Shown: positions 43,564-52,167, counted from the stretch's first letter. The stretch is DNA of 64,000 nucleotides from Streptomyces varsoviensis (GCF_000718635.1 NZ_JOBF01000015.1:1-64000), one strand, 5' to 3'. Notes: generated by a model from the letters alone, not told the origin. Program-made: numbers and translations.

Positions 43564-44802
43564 GTGGAGTTGCGGAGGCGGCGGGTCGGGCGGCGGACGG
43601 TGCTCTGCGCCGCGGTGGCGGCCCTCACGCTGCCGGGACTCGCCGGCTGCGGCTCCACCGGAGAGCACGCCCCCGGCACGGCGGGCGTGCAGCGGATGCT
43701 CGACCGGCGGGCCGCCGCGGTCCGGGAGCGGGACGAGACCACCTTTCTGGCCACCGTCGACCGGGACGCCACGGCGCTGCGCGCGCGGCAGCGGAAGGTG
43801 TTCGGCAACCTCGCCCAGGTGCCGCTGGCCTCCTGGGAGTACCGGGTGCGCGGCACGGGCGGCTTCACCCCGGCGGCGGGCGGCGGCAAGCGCCTCGCCG
43901 TCCGGGCCGACCTGCGCTACCGGCTCGCCGGGTACGACACCGCGCCCGTCACCGTCGAACGCGAGCTGACGCTGGCCGAGCGCGGCGGCCGGTGGTACGT
44001 GGCCGCGGAGGAGAGCGGCGGCGACCAGCTCTGGGACCAGGGCCCCGTCACCGTCGTACGGGGCGCGCACAGCCTGGTGATGGGCGTCGGCCAGGACCGC
44101 GCCAGGCTGCGGGCGCTCGCCGACGACGCCGACCGGGCCGTACCCGCCGTCGACGCGGCCTGGCGGGGCGCCTGGGCGCACCGGGTGGTGATCGAACTGC
44201 CCGCCTCCCTGGAGCGGATGGCCGGTCTGCTCAGCGCGCCCGCGGCCTCCTACAGCGGCATCGCCGCCGTCACCACCGGCGAGGTCGGCGGCGCGGGCGC
44301 GGCCCCCGCCGACCGGGTGATCGTCAACCCCGAGGCGTACGGCACCCTCGGCACGCTCGGCCGCCAGGTGGTGCTCACCCATGAGACCGCGCACGTGGCC
44401 ACCCGCCCGTACACCTCGTCGGCCACGCCGCTGTGGCTCTCCGAGGGGTTCGCGGACTGGGCCGGCTACCGCGCCACCGACCGTACGGCCCGCGAGGCGG
44501 CCCCCGAACTCGCCCATGCCGTCGCCCGCGGCCAGCTCCCGGCACGGCTGCCGGCCGACGCCGACTTCGGCTTCACCGGCGAGGCGCGGCGGCTGGCCCG
44601 GGCGTACGAGGAGGGCTGGCTCGCCTGCCGCATGATCGCCGACAAGTGGGGCGACGCGAAGCTCGTCGAGCTCTACCGCGCGGTGGGCGCCGCCCGCCAA
44701 CGGGACGGGGCCCTGGATGCGGCGCTGCACGACGTACTCGGCCTGGACACGGCGGAGTTCACGGCGCGCTGGCGCTCGTACACGAAGGCCGAACTGGGCT
44801 GA
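43564..44802 (+). CDS. Gluzincin-type metallopeptidase lipoprotein
   Basis: The 412-residue protein has an Arg-rich N-terminus followed by a lipoprotein signal with LAGC lipobox, then a mostly helical/beta extracytoplasmic part and a zinc-peptidase domain with HETAH (273-277) and the third ligand in WLSEGFADWAGY about 20 residues later. This HExxH plus E pattern is that of peptidase MA-like and related gluzincins. The protein is anchored outside the membrane; substrate unknown. GTG 43564 fits the leaderless promoter. Confidence 0.85.
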   Translation: MELRRRRVGRRTVLCAAVAALTLPGLAGCGSTGEHAPGTAGVQRMLDRRAAAVRERDETTFLATVDRDATALRARQRKVFGNLAQVPLASWEYRVRGTGGFTPAAGGGKRLAVRADLRYRLAGYDTAPVTVERELTLAERGGRWYVAAEESGGDQLWDQGPVTVVRGAHSLVMGVGQDRARLRALADDADRAVPAVDAAWRGAWAHRVVIELPASLERMAGLLSAPAASYSGIAAVTTGEVGGAGAAPADRVIVNPEAYGTLGTLGRQVVLTHETAHVATRPYTSSATPLWLSEGFADWAGYRATDRTAREAAPELAHAVARGQLPARLPADADFGFTGEARRLARAYEEGWLACRMIADKWGDAKLVELYRAVGAARQRDGALDAALHDVLGLDTAEFTARWRSYTKAELG

Positions 44803-44881
44803 GCGGCGGGGGGCGCGTGCACCGGGCCGCGGGGAGGCCGGGGGACGCGCGGGGCGGGGGCGCGCCCGTCGGACGGCGGGC

Positions 44882-45005
44882 AGGTCAGGGGCCGAGTGGG
44901 GCGGGGCCCGGTCGTGGAGCACGGAAAGGTGAAGGGCCGGCGCGGTGGGGCCCGCTCGTGGCTCGCGGGGAGGTCAGGGGACCAGTGCGGCGGGGGTCCG
45001 GTCGT
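44882..45005. repeat. Imperfect ~35-bp direct repeat at the 3' end of the glycosyltransferase gene
   Basis: 44882-44915 and 44971-45005 share AGGTCAGGGG and GGCGGGG..CCGGTCGT. The second copy contains the stop codon of the minus-strand gene, the first is its duplicate 89 bp downstream. The remaining 44803-44973 gap is GC-rich and holds nothing else I can recognise. Confidence 0.6.
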
Positions 45006-46206
45006 CGGGCCGGGGGAGGGGCGCGCGCTCGCGCGGCTCGGCGACCGTCTCGCGCCACAGCCGCCCGCACGCGATCACTGTCGCCGCCACCAGCAGGCCG
45101 TTGCGCAGCGCCAGCGGGACGACGCCCTGCCAGTCGCTGTGCGAGACGTGCGAGAACCAGACGGGGAATTCGAGCTGCGTCAGCGGGGCCGCGATCAGCA
45201 CCAGGACCGCGGGCAGCCGCTGCCGGGTGGTCCGGGTCGTCAGACAGACGGCGGCCAGGCCGATCAGCCACACCACGTACTGCGGGCTGATGACCCGGCT
45301 GGTGGTGGTGAAGAGCAGGACCGCCGCGAACGCCGCGTCGAAGGGCGTACGCGCCGTGAAGCGTCTCGCCCGCAGCCGCCACAGCAGCAGCCCGCCGAAG
45401 GCGAGCACCGTCAGCGCCAGCGCGCACCGGCTGACCACCGCCACGTACGGGCCGATGAACTCCACCGAGCCGTAGGTGTACCGCACGTGGCCGCCCCACC
45501 CGAAGTGGCGGGCCATATGGAAGACGAGGGCGCCCAGCGACTCGACCTCGGTACCGCGGTCGCGTTGGAAGGTCAGGAAGGAGAACGCGCCCGGCATCGA
45601 CGCCACGGCCAGCAGGGCGACGGCGAGGGCGGTCACGGCGGCCGCGCCCCACGCCGCGCGGGTGCGCCTGCCGCGCGCCACCCCGATGAGCAGCAGGACG
45701 GGCCAGACCTTCAGCAGCGCGCCGAAGCCGGCCAGCGCGCCCGCCGTACGCGGCAGGCGCGCGGCGACGAGCAGCGCGGCCACGGCGACCGCGGTGACCA
45801 TCAGGTCGTAGCGGGCGTAGACGATCGGGCCGAGCAGCGGCAGCCCGGCGACCCACAGCCACGCGCCCGAGCCGCTGCGGCCCGCGCGCCGCCCCGCGAC
45901 CAGCAGGGCGGCGAAGACGACCGCGTCCGTCAGGCAGGACAGCGCGAAGAACGCCGGGGCGTAGCCGAGGAACGGCAGCAGGCCGGGGGAGAGCACGGCC
46001 AGCGCGGCGGCCGGCGGGTACTGCCAGGTCACGTCGGTCTGCGGGAAGGTGCCGGAGCGCAGCACCTCGTACCAGCCGTGGTAGATGAACTGCACATCGA
46101 AGGCGACGTCCGAGCCGGGCAGCGGCCACACCCGGAACAGCTCCAGCAGCAGCACGGTCCGGGTCACGAGCCACGCGCCGCCGATGACCGCGATCTTGAG
46201 TTTCAT
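44974..46206 (-). CDS. GT87-like membrane mannosyltransferase
   Basis: The 410-residue protein has about ten membrane helices and the early GT-C-type acidic motif in GSDVAFDVQFIYHGWYEVL. GT87 enzymes use polyprenyl-phosphate mannose to extend lipomannan-type glycolipids. The ATG at 46206 has a perfect GGAGGA upstream; the frame is open for 37 more codons. It is divergent from a PimB-like glycosyltransferase, which fits a shared role in phosphatidylinositol mannoside or lipomannan synthesis (inference). Confidence 0.84.
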   Translation of the reverse strand: MKLKIAVIGGAWLVTRTVLLLELFRVWPLPGSDVAFDVQFIYHGWYEVLRSGTFPQTDVTWQYPPAAALAVLSPGLLPFLGYAPAFFALSCLTDAVVFAALLVAGRRAGRSGSGAWLWVAGLPLLGPIVYARYDLMVTAVAVAALLVAARLPRTAGALAGFGALLKVWPVLLLIGVARGRRTRAAWGAAAVTALAVALLAVASMPGAFSFLTFQRDRGTEVESLGALVFHMARHFGWGGHVRYTYGSVEFIGPYVAVVSRCALALTVLAFGGLLLWRLRARRFTARTPFDAAFAAVLLFTTTSRVISPQYVVWLIGLAAVCLTTRTTRQRLPAVLVLIAAPLTQLEFPVWFSHVSHSDWQGVVPLALRNGLLVAATVIACGRLWRETVAEPRERAPLPRPDDRTPAALVP

Positions 46207-46308
46207 CCCATTCCTCCGCATTCGGCCAGAAAGGCATGATGCCGTTCGCGGCGGCGCGGGACGGTGACGTGGCGGGGCGCGGCGCGGCTGCCGCCCGATC
46301 GCACCCGG

Positions 46309-46314
46309 TACTGT
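46309..46314 (+). promoter_or_regulatory. Leaderless-type -10 for the PimB-like gene
   Basis: TACTGT ends 8 bp before the ATG at 46323 without a ribosome-binding site. Confidence 0.4.
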
Positions 46315-46322
46315 CACAGGCG

Positions 46323-47465
46323 ATGGACAAGACCTTGATCGTCACCAACGACTTTCCGCCGCGCCCCGGCGGCATCCAGGCGTTCCTGCACAACATGGCG
46401 CTCCGCCTCGACCCCGAGCGGATCGTCGTCTACGCCTCCACCTGGAAGCGCGGGCGGGAAGGCACCGAGGCCACCGCGCGCTTCGACGCCGAGCAGCCGT
46501 TCCGCGTCGTGCGCGACCGGACGACGATGCTGCTGCCGACGCCGCGGGTGACGCGGCGGGCGGGCGAACTGCTGCGCGAACACGGCTGTACGTCCGTATG
46601 GTTCGGGGCCGCCGCGCCGCTCGGGCTGATGGCCCCCGCGCTCCGGGCGGCCGGCGCCAGGAAGCTGGTCGCCACCACCCACGGGCACGAGGCCGGCTGG
46701 GCGCAGTTGCCCGCCTCCCGGCAACTGCTGCGGCGCATCGGCGAAGGCACCGACACGATCACCTATCTGGGCGAGTACACCCGCTCCCGCATCGCCCCCG
46801 CGCTGACCCCCGCGGCCGCCGCCCGCATGGTCCAACTGCCGCCCGGCGTCGACGAGAAGACCTTCCACCCCGACTCCGGCGGCGCCGAGGTACGGTCCCG
46901 CCTCGGCCTCACCGACCGCCCCGTCGTCGTCTGCGTCTCCCGGCTCGTACCGCGCAAGGGCCAGGACACGCTGATCCAGGCCATGCCGCGGATTCTCGCC
47001 GCCGTCCCGGACGCCGTGCTGCTGATCGTCGGCGACGGGCCGTACGGGCGCGAGCTGCGCAAACTCGCCGCCGACAGCGGGGTCGCGGACGCCGTCCGCT
47101 TCACCGGCCCCGTGCCGTGGGCCGCCCTCCCCGCCCACCACGGCGCGGGCGACGTCTTCGCCATGCCGTGCCGCACGCGGCGGGGCGGGCTCGACGTCGA
47201 AGGACTCGGCATCGTCTACCTGGAGGCGTCCGCCACCGGGCTCCCCGTCGTCGCCGGAGACTCCGGCGGCGCGCCGGACGCCGTGCTCGACGGGGAGACG
47301 GGGTACGTGGTGCGAGGCGGCTCCCCCACCAGCGCCGCCGAGCGGATCATCGCCCTCCTGCGCGACGCCGATCTCCGGCGGCGGATGGGCGCGCGCGGGC
47401 GCGCCTGGGTGGAGGAGCGCTGGCGCTGGGACCAACTGGCCGACCGCCTCCAGTCTTTGCTGTAG
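46323..47465 (+). CDS. GT4 glycosyltransferase, PimB-like
   Basis: The 380-residue protein has a GT-B fold: N-terminal TLIVTNDFPPRPGGIQ, the linker VCVSRLVPRKGQDTLI, and the C-terminal nucleotide-sugar site EGLGIVYLEASATGLPVVAGDSGG. It closely resembles the GDP-mannose-dependent enzyme that adds the second mannose to phosphatidylinositol mannosides in mycobacteria. The acceptor in this organism is inferred. ATG 46323. A repeat array follows its stop at once. Confidence 0.88.
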   Translation: MDKTLIVTNDFPPRPGGIQAFLHNMALRLDPERIVVYASTWKRGREGTEATARFDAEQPFRVVRDRTTMLLPTPRVTRRAGELLREHGCTSVWFGAAAPLGLMAPALRAAGARKLVATTHGHEAGWAQLPASRQLLRRIGEGTDTITYLGEYTRSRIAPALTPAAAARMVQLPPGVDEKTFHPDSGGAEVRSRLGLTDRPVVVCVSRLVPRKGQDTLIQAMPRILAAVPDAVLLIVGDGPYGRELRKLAADSGVADAVRFTGPVPWAALPAHHGAGDVFAMPCRTRRGGLDVEGLGIVYLEASATGLPVVAGDSGGAPDAVLDGETGYVVRGGSPTSAAERIIALLRDADLRRRMGARGRAWVEERWRWDQLADRLQSLL

Positions 47466-47480
47466 CCGACGCCGATGCCC

Positions 47481-47715
47481 TCAATCGCCGGGCGGGCTCT
47501 GTCCTCAGGCGCCGGACGGGCTGGGCGGGCTCTGTCCTCAGGCGCCGGACGGGCTGGGCAGGCTTGTCCGCAGGCGCCGGACGGGCTACGGAACTTCTTC
47601 CTCAGGCGCCGGACGGGCTGGGCGGGCTTGTCCTCAGGCGCCGGACGGGCTACGGAACTTCTTCCTCAGGCGCCGGACGGGCTACGGAACTTCTTCCTCA
47701 AGCGCCGGACGGGCT
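47481..47715. repeat. 32-bp-period tandem array, eight copies
   Basis: TCAGGCGCCGGACGGGCT or a one- or two-base variant starts at 47481, 47505, 47538, 47570, 47602, 47634, 47666 and 47698; from the third copy the spacing is exactly 32 bp. Inter-copy segments alternate between GGGCGGGCT-type and ACGGAACTTCTTCC-type. The core unit resembles a motif often seen between Streptomyces genes. It separates conserved genes from the terpenoid operon. Confidence 0.9.
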
Positions 47716-47899
47716 GGGGGGCGTCCTCAATGTGGAACGTTCCGATCTGCCGTGTCCGGCCGGGTGTGCGCCGGGGGCGCGTTGTGACAAGCCGGCGCTG
47801 TTTCGAGCTTCCCCCTGGCTGCGTGCTCCCTGTTTCGGGCGGTGAGCCCTTGCGACTCTGTGCCGGAGGAAGGCGCGCGGCGAGGGAGGGCGGCGACCG
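47716..47899 (+). promoter_or_regulatory. Upstream region of the terpenoid operon
   Basis: This 184-bp stretch follows the repeat array and carries no gene. It has a perfect palindrome GGAACGTTCC at 47734-47743, a possible operator. GGAGGG at 47885-47890 is the ribosome-binding site of the P450 gene. I see no certain -10. Confidence 0.4.
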
Positions 47900-49279
47900 G
47901 TGTTCGAGCGGGCAAAGAGCCACAGAGTCACGGCCTCGTCGACGGCCCTTGCCACGGCGCCTGGGGCGTTGCCGGGCCTCGGGCATGGCCTGCATCTGGC
48001 GCGTGACCCGCTGGCGTTCTTGTCGTCGCTGCCGGCGCACGGGGACCTGGTGTGGGTCGGCTTGGGCCCCCATCGGGTGCTCATGGTGTGCGATCCGGCC
48101 CTGACCCGCCAGGTGCTGTTGGATATGCGAACGTTCGACAAGGGAGGACCGTTCTTCGATCGCATCCGGGAGGTGGTCGGCAGCGGGGTCGGTACCTGTC
48201 CGGCCGATGAGCACGCGCGGTTGCGCCGCCAGTGCCAACCGGCCTTCCATCCGGACCGTATGCCCGCTTACGCCAGGCTGATGGCCGAGTCGGCCGCCCG
48301 GGTCACGGCCGGGTGGAAACACGGCGAAGTCATCGATGTCGCCCGGCAGACGGACCTGCTCGCCACGCACACCCTGGTACGGGCGATGTTCTCCGCCTCG
48401 CAGGACGGGCGACTGCACGACGAGGCGATCGAGGACGTCACCGTCGTGCTGCGGGGCATCCTGCGACGGATGTTCCTGCCCGAGGCGGTGAACCGGGCCC
48501 CGGTGCCGGCCAACCGGCGCTACGAGCGGTCCCTGCGCCGGCTTCGCGTTCGCATGGGGGCGATCATCGAGGCTCGCCGGGCCGATCCGACTGACCGCGG
48601 AGACCTGCTGTCCACGCTCCTCGGAGCGCCCGGCCCCGCCGGCCCCGATGGCCGCCCGGCCCCGGCCGAGCACGAAGTGGCCGCCCAGTTGATGACCTTC
48701 TTCATCGCCGGCACTCGTACCACCGCGGCTACGCTGGCCTGGGCCCTGTACGTGCTGGCCGCCGACCCCTTGGAGCAGGCCCGCGTCCAGGAGGAAACCG
48801 ACCGGGCGTCGGCCGCCGAGGAGACGGCCGGATGGACGTCCCCGTCCGAGTTCGCCGCCATCGAACGGATCATCACCGAGACCCTGCGGCTGTTCTCCCC
48901 GGGCTGGCTGATGACGCGCCTGGTCACCCGCGACACTGCCCTGGGCGGCGTCCCGGTCGCGGCAGGGACGATGATCGCCGTCAGTCCCTGGATCATCCAC
49001 CACCGCCCGGACCTGTACCCGCACCCGGAACGTTTCGATCCCTCCCGCTGGAGCGAACCGCCCGCCCGGGAGGCGTTCCTTCCCTTCGGCGCCGGGGCGC
49101 GCAAGTGCATCGGTGACCGCTTCGCCGTCACCCAGGTCTCGGTAGCCCTCGCCCATATCACTTCGCGATGGCACCTGGTGCCGGCCGGTCGGCCGCCCCG
49201 GATCACGCCGGGGGCGGCCCTGTTCCCCCGCGGCATGCGCCTGCAGGTCCGGGCCCGCGACACCGCCCCTCGTGGGTGA
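47900..49279 (+). CDS. Cytochrome P450, terpenoid operon
   Basis: The 459-residue protein has the P450 landmarks: I-helix FFIAGTRTTAATLAW, ExxR in ETLR (Glu327-Arg330), and the heme loop FGAGARKCIG with axial Cys403. The N-terminus (PGLGHGLHLARDPLAFLSSL) resembles terpenoid P450s such as CYP170-type enzymes. It would oxidise the hydrocarbon made by the downstream cyclases, using ferredoxin partners encoded elsewhere. GTG at 47900. Its last codons overlap the next open frame by 8 bp. Third codon positions are somewhat less GC-biased than in neighbours. Confidence 0.92.
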   Translation: MFERAKSHRVTASSTALATAPGALPGLGHGLHLARDPLAFLSSLPAHGDLVWVGLGPHRVLMVCDPALTRQVLLDMRTFDKGGPFFDRIREVVGSGVGTCPADEHARLRRQCQPAFHPDRMPAYARLMAESAARVTAGWKHGEVIDVARQTDLLATHTLVRAMFSASQDGRLHDEAIEDVTVVLRGILRRMFLPEAVNRAPVPANRRYERSLRRLRVRMGAIIEARRADPTDRGDLLSTLLGAPGPAGPDGRPAPAEHEVAAQLMTFFIAGTRTTAATLAWALYVLAADPLEQARVQEETDRASAAEETAGWTSPSEFAAIERIITETLRLFSPGWLMTRLVTRDTALGGVPVAAGTMIAVSPWIIHHRPDLYPHPERFDPSRWSEPPAREAFLPFGAGARKCIGDRFAVTQVSVALAHITSRWHLVPAGRPPRITPGAALFPRGMRLQVRARDTAPRG

Positions 49280-49674
49280 CCTCGTGCACGACCTCTGGCA
49301 CCCGCCCGACGCCCAGTCGGTCCGAGAAGAGGTGGAGGCACATCTGCGGTCCTTGGTCGCCGACCAGGCCCCGCAACCGGGCACGCGCGAACCCGCGGCG
49401 CCGCCACGCCTGCTGCGGGTACTGACCGACTACCTGTTCCCGGGCGGCAAGCGACTGCGCCCCCTGCTGTGCGTCACAGGATGGCGCGCGGCCGGCGGCC
49501 GCGGCCGCCCCGGGGCGCTGACCACTGCTGCGCGAGCGCGCCCGCGCTGCCGCCGGTCACACCGCTTTCCACCCCGCCACGACCGTGGAACTGCGCGGCT
49601 GGGCCGAACACCTGACAGCGTCGGCCGACCACGGCCGGCACCGAGAAGACGACGCCGGGGGACCTTCCCGATGA
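49272..49674 (+). pseudogene. Polyprenyl (geranylgeranyl) diphosphate synthase remnant
   Basis: The first ~75 codons read like the N-terminus of a polyprenyl diphosphate synthase, including LLRVLTDYLFPGGKRLRPLLC. After about 49510 the frame becomes nonsense for this family, but the +1 frame from 49522 reads LLRERARAAAGHTAFHP..VELRGWAEHLTASA and ends in TGA at 49672-49674, which overlaps the terpene synthase ATG as ATGA. That is what the true C-terminus of such a gene would look like. The middle ~200 residues, with both DDxxD motifs, are missing. An internal deletion with frameshift is the simplest reading; the gene cannot make an active enzyme. Confidence 0.8.
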
Positions 49675-50657
49675 CCAGCGCCCGCTTCGTCCTACCCGAC
49701 CTGCCCTGCCCCTTCGCCTCGAACTTCACCCGCCGTGCCCATCCCCACGCCGAAGCCGCCGAGCAGGACGTCCTGGCGTTGCTGCGCGCCCGCCCGATGC
49801 CACCCGGCCTTCGGGACGCACTGGCCGGAATCCGGCTCGGCGAGTTCACCGGCAGGCTTCACCCCACCGCCTCTCCGGAAGGGCTGCGCCTGCTCATGCT
49901 GAACAGCGTCATGTTCAGCCTGCACGACGACTGGGCCGGCGAACCGGCGACGAACGGACAACCGCGCCCGGCAGCCGAACTCACCGCAGCCCACGACCGC
50001 ACGCTCGAAGTCCTCGACGGCGCTCCCCTCACCCCTGGCGACATCTCCCTCGCCCACCTGGCCGCGCTCCTCGCCCAGTCACTGCGGCGCTCGGGCCCCT
50101 CCCCCCACGCCGCGCGCTACCGCACCGCACTGCGCGACTATCTACGTGCCCACCTGTGGGAAGTCGACCTGCGACGCCACCACCGCACACCCTCCCTCGG
50201 CGAGTACCGGCACCTTCGGCCCCACCTCCTGGGCATCCGGCCGCTGACCGCCCTCCTGCCCCTGGCCACCAACACACCGGTCCCCTCCGCCCTCCTGGAC
50301 CACCCTGTCGTCCGTACCCTGCGCCGCATCCTGGCCTACCACCACGTCCTGGTGAACGACCTCTACTCCTTCGCCAAGGAACTGCGGACCGAACAGCCGG
50401 TCAACATCATCCTGGTGCTCCGCGCGGAGCAGGGACTGACCCAGCAGCAGGCCATCGACGCCACCGCCCGCGCGCTGGCCGAAGAACAGCAGGCCTACCT
50501 CCATCTGAAGTCCTCGCTGCCCCGCACAGGGCTGGACCACCCGGCACTGTTGAGACACCTCGGCGACCTCGAAGCCCTCGCGGCCGACGCGATCGCCTGG
50601 CACGCCGCAGCCCCCCGCTACGGCCACCCTCCACTGGACAGCGAGGCCGGCCCGTGA
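49671..50657 (+). CDS. Class I terpene synthase
   Basis: The 328-residue protein has the class I metal motifs: DDWAGE (86-91, a DDxxxE variant), and the NSE triad NDLYSFAKE (Asn229, Ser233, Glu237). Arg183 lies 46 residues before the triad, where the pyrophosphate sensor is expected, and RY (316-317) is near the C-terminus. It should ionise a prenyl diphosphate or the product of the class II cyclase. ATG 49671 overlaps the remnant upstream; GTGA couples it to the class II gene downstream. All catalytic residues look intact. Product unknown. Confidence 0.9.
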   Translation: MTSARFVLPDLPCPFASNFTRRAHPHAEAAEQDVLALLRARPMPPGLRDALAGIRLGEFTGRLHPTASPEGLRLLMLNSVMFSLHDDWAGEPATNGQPRPAAELTAAHDRTLEVLDGAPLTPGDISLAHLAALLAQSLRRSGPSPHAARYRTALRDYLRAHLWEVDLRRHHRTPSLGEYRHLRPHLLGIRPLTALLPLATNTPVPSALLDHPVVRTLRRILAYHHVLVNDLYSFAKELRTEQPVNIILVLRAEQGLTQQQAIDATARALAEEQQAYLHLKSSLPRTGLDHPALLRHLGDLEALAADAIAWHAAAPRYGHPPLDSEAGP

Positions 50658-52147
50658 GCACCGCCCACGACAAAGCGCTGCACCGCCTGTGCGGCCTGGT
50701 CGGCGAACTCGGCACCGACGGCGGCACCCTCACCCCCGCGGTGTACGACACCGCCCGCATCGCCACCCTGCTGCCTTCCCGCCGGCACACCGACGGGATC
50801 CTCGACTGGCTCGCCTCCCGGCAGCGGGCCGACGGCGGCTGGGGCGCCCCGCGGATACCGCACGCCCGGGACCTGCCCACGCTCGCCGCCATCCTTGCCC
50901 TCCACCGCAGCCCGGCCCACCGTGCCGCCGCGCGCTACGGCGCGGACTTCCTGCGCCGGCACGCCCCACGGCACTGGGGCGGCCCGCCCGGACAGGACAT
51001 CCCCGTCGGCCTGGAACTCCTCCTGCCCCCACTCCTGGACGAAGCCCGCGCCGCCCGCCTCCCCCTCCCCGACGCCCCATACGAAGCGCTGCGCGCGCTC
51101 AACGAACACCGGCGCCATCTCCTTCGCCGCCGAGCGCCGCACGCTCCCGGCACCGCGCCCGTCCACTCCTGGGAAGGCTGGGGCACCACCATCCACAGCC
51201 TGCCCGTCGACGGCAGCGGCAGCATCGGCCACAGCCCCGCCGCCACCGCGACAGCCCTGGCACAAGCCGCCGACCACCCCCTGGCCGACCGTCTGGAGGA
51301 CTACCTCGCGCGAGCCGCCGGCTCCGCGCGCCCGCCCCTGCTGCCCACGGTCTGGCCCATCGACAACTTCGAACGCGTCTGGGGTCTCCACGCCCTCGCC
51401 CTGGCCGGGCTGCTCCACCACCGGCTGCTCGCCGACGTCTGCGCCCGGCACCTCGACCTCCTCCAGCGATCCCTGACCCCCGAAGGCATGGGGATGAGCG
51501 ACCACTTCACGGCCGACGGCGACATCACCGCCACCGCGACCGCCGTCCTCGCACTGGCCGGCCGCCCGGCCGGCATCGCTGCGGTCGACCGCTTCCGGCA
51601 CCGGGACCACTACCGCACCTACCCCCACGAACTCCAGACCTCGCTGACCACCACGGCCCACGCCCTCCACACCCACGCCCTCCACACGGCACCCGGACAC
51701 CTGAGAAGCGGACGGCCCGAATCCGTCCTCCAGTTCATCCGCGAGCGCCAGCACCGTGACGGGCGGTGGAGCGGCGACAAGTGGCACACCTCCTGGATCT
51801 ACACCACCGCCCAGATCATCACCGCCCTGCCCGCCGGCCCAGCCGTCCAGCACGGCGTCCAGGCCCTCCTGCGCGCCCAGCGAACGGACGGAGGCTGGGG
51901 AGCCGGCGGGCAGGCGACCGCAGGCGAAACCGGATACGCCGTCCTCGCCCTCCACACCGCCGCCCGCCACGAGCCCCTCACCACCACAGCCCTCCACCGC
52001 GCCGCCGACTGGCTCAGCCACTGGCAGGAGACCCGACAACCATGCGACTGCCGCCTCTGGACCGGCAAAGAGCCCTACTGCCCCACCCGCGTCGACCAGA
52101 CCGTCGCCCTCGCGGCCCTCGCCACCCCACCCGCCCGGGCCACCTGA
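50654..52147 (+). CDS. Class II diterpene cyclase-like protein with DGDI acid motif
   Basis: The 497-residue protein has the beta/gamma alpha-barrel pattern of prenyltransferase/squalene-hopene-like folds, with QW-type repeats (QRADGGWGAP, RQHRDGRWSGD, QRTDGGWGAG) and the WPIDNFERVWGLHAL segment typical of bacterial class II diterpene cyclases. The catalytic acid motif, normally DxDD, reads DGDI followed by TA (288-292): the first and middle aspartates are kept, the last is Ile. Such enzymes protonate GGPP to give labdane-type diphosphates, which the class I enzyme next door would then convert. Start GTG 50654. Last gene of the operon. Confidence 0.87.
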   Translation: MSTAHDKALHRLCGLVGELGTDGGTLTPAVYDTARIATLLPSRRHTDGILDWLASRQRADGGWGAPRIPHARDLPTLAAILALHRSPAHRAAARYGADFLRRHAPRHWGGPPGQDIPVGLELLLPPLLDEARAARLPLPDAPYEALRALNEHRRHLLRRRAPHAPGTAPVHSWEGWGTTIHSLPVDGSGSIGHSPAATATALAQAADHPLADRLEDYLARAAGSARPPLLPTVWPIDNFERVWGLHALALAGLLHHRLLADVCARHLDLLQRSLTPEGMGMSDHFTADGDITATATAVLALAGRPAGIAAVDRFRHRDHYRTYPHELQTSLTTTAHALHTHALHTAPGHLRSGRPESVLQFIRERQHRDGRWSGDKWHTSWIYTTAQIITALPAGPAVQHGVQALLRAQRTDGGWGAGGQATAGETGYAVLALHTAARHEPLTTTALHRAADWLSHWQETRQPCDCRLWTGKEPYCPTRVDQTVALAALATPPARAT

Positions 52148-52167
52148 CTCCGAACTCCGAACTCCGA
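52147..52167. repeat. 7-bp tandem repeat at the right edge of the terpenoid operon
   Basis: ACTCCGA occurs three times in a row immediately after the stop of the class II cyclase gene and 13 bp before the stop of the convergent acyl-CoA ligase gene. Confidence 0.8.

Noticed and set aside
47481..47715. Possible CRISPR array because of regular 32-bp spacing
   Set aside because: The segments between the repeats are themselves repeated and only 14 bp long, and there are no cas genes. It is a tandem array.
49272..50657. A single 461-residue fusion of prenyl synthase and terpene synthase
   Set aside because: The frame is open, but the middle is Arg-rich nonsense, and the terpene synthase has its own ATG overlapping the old stop codon. 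Two units, one broken, explain it better.
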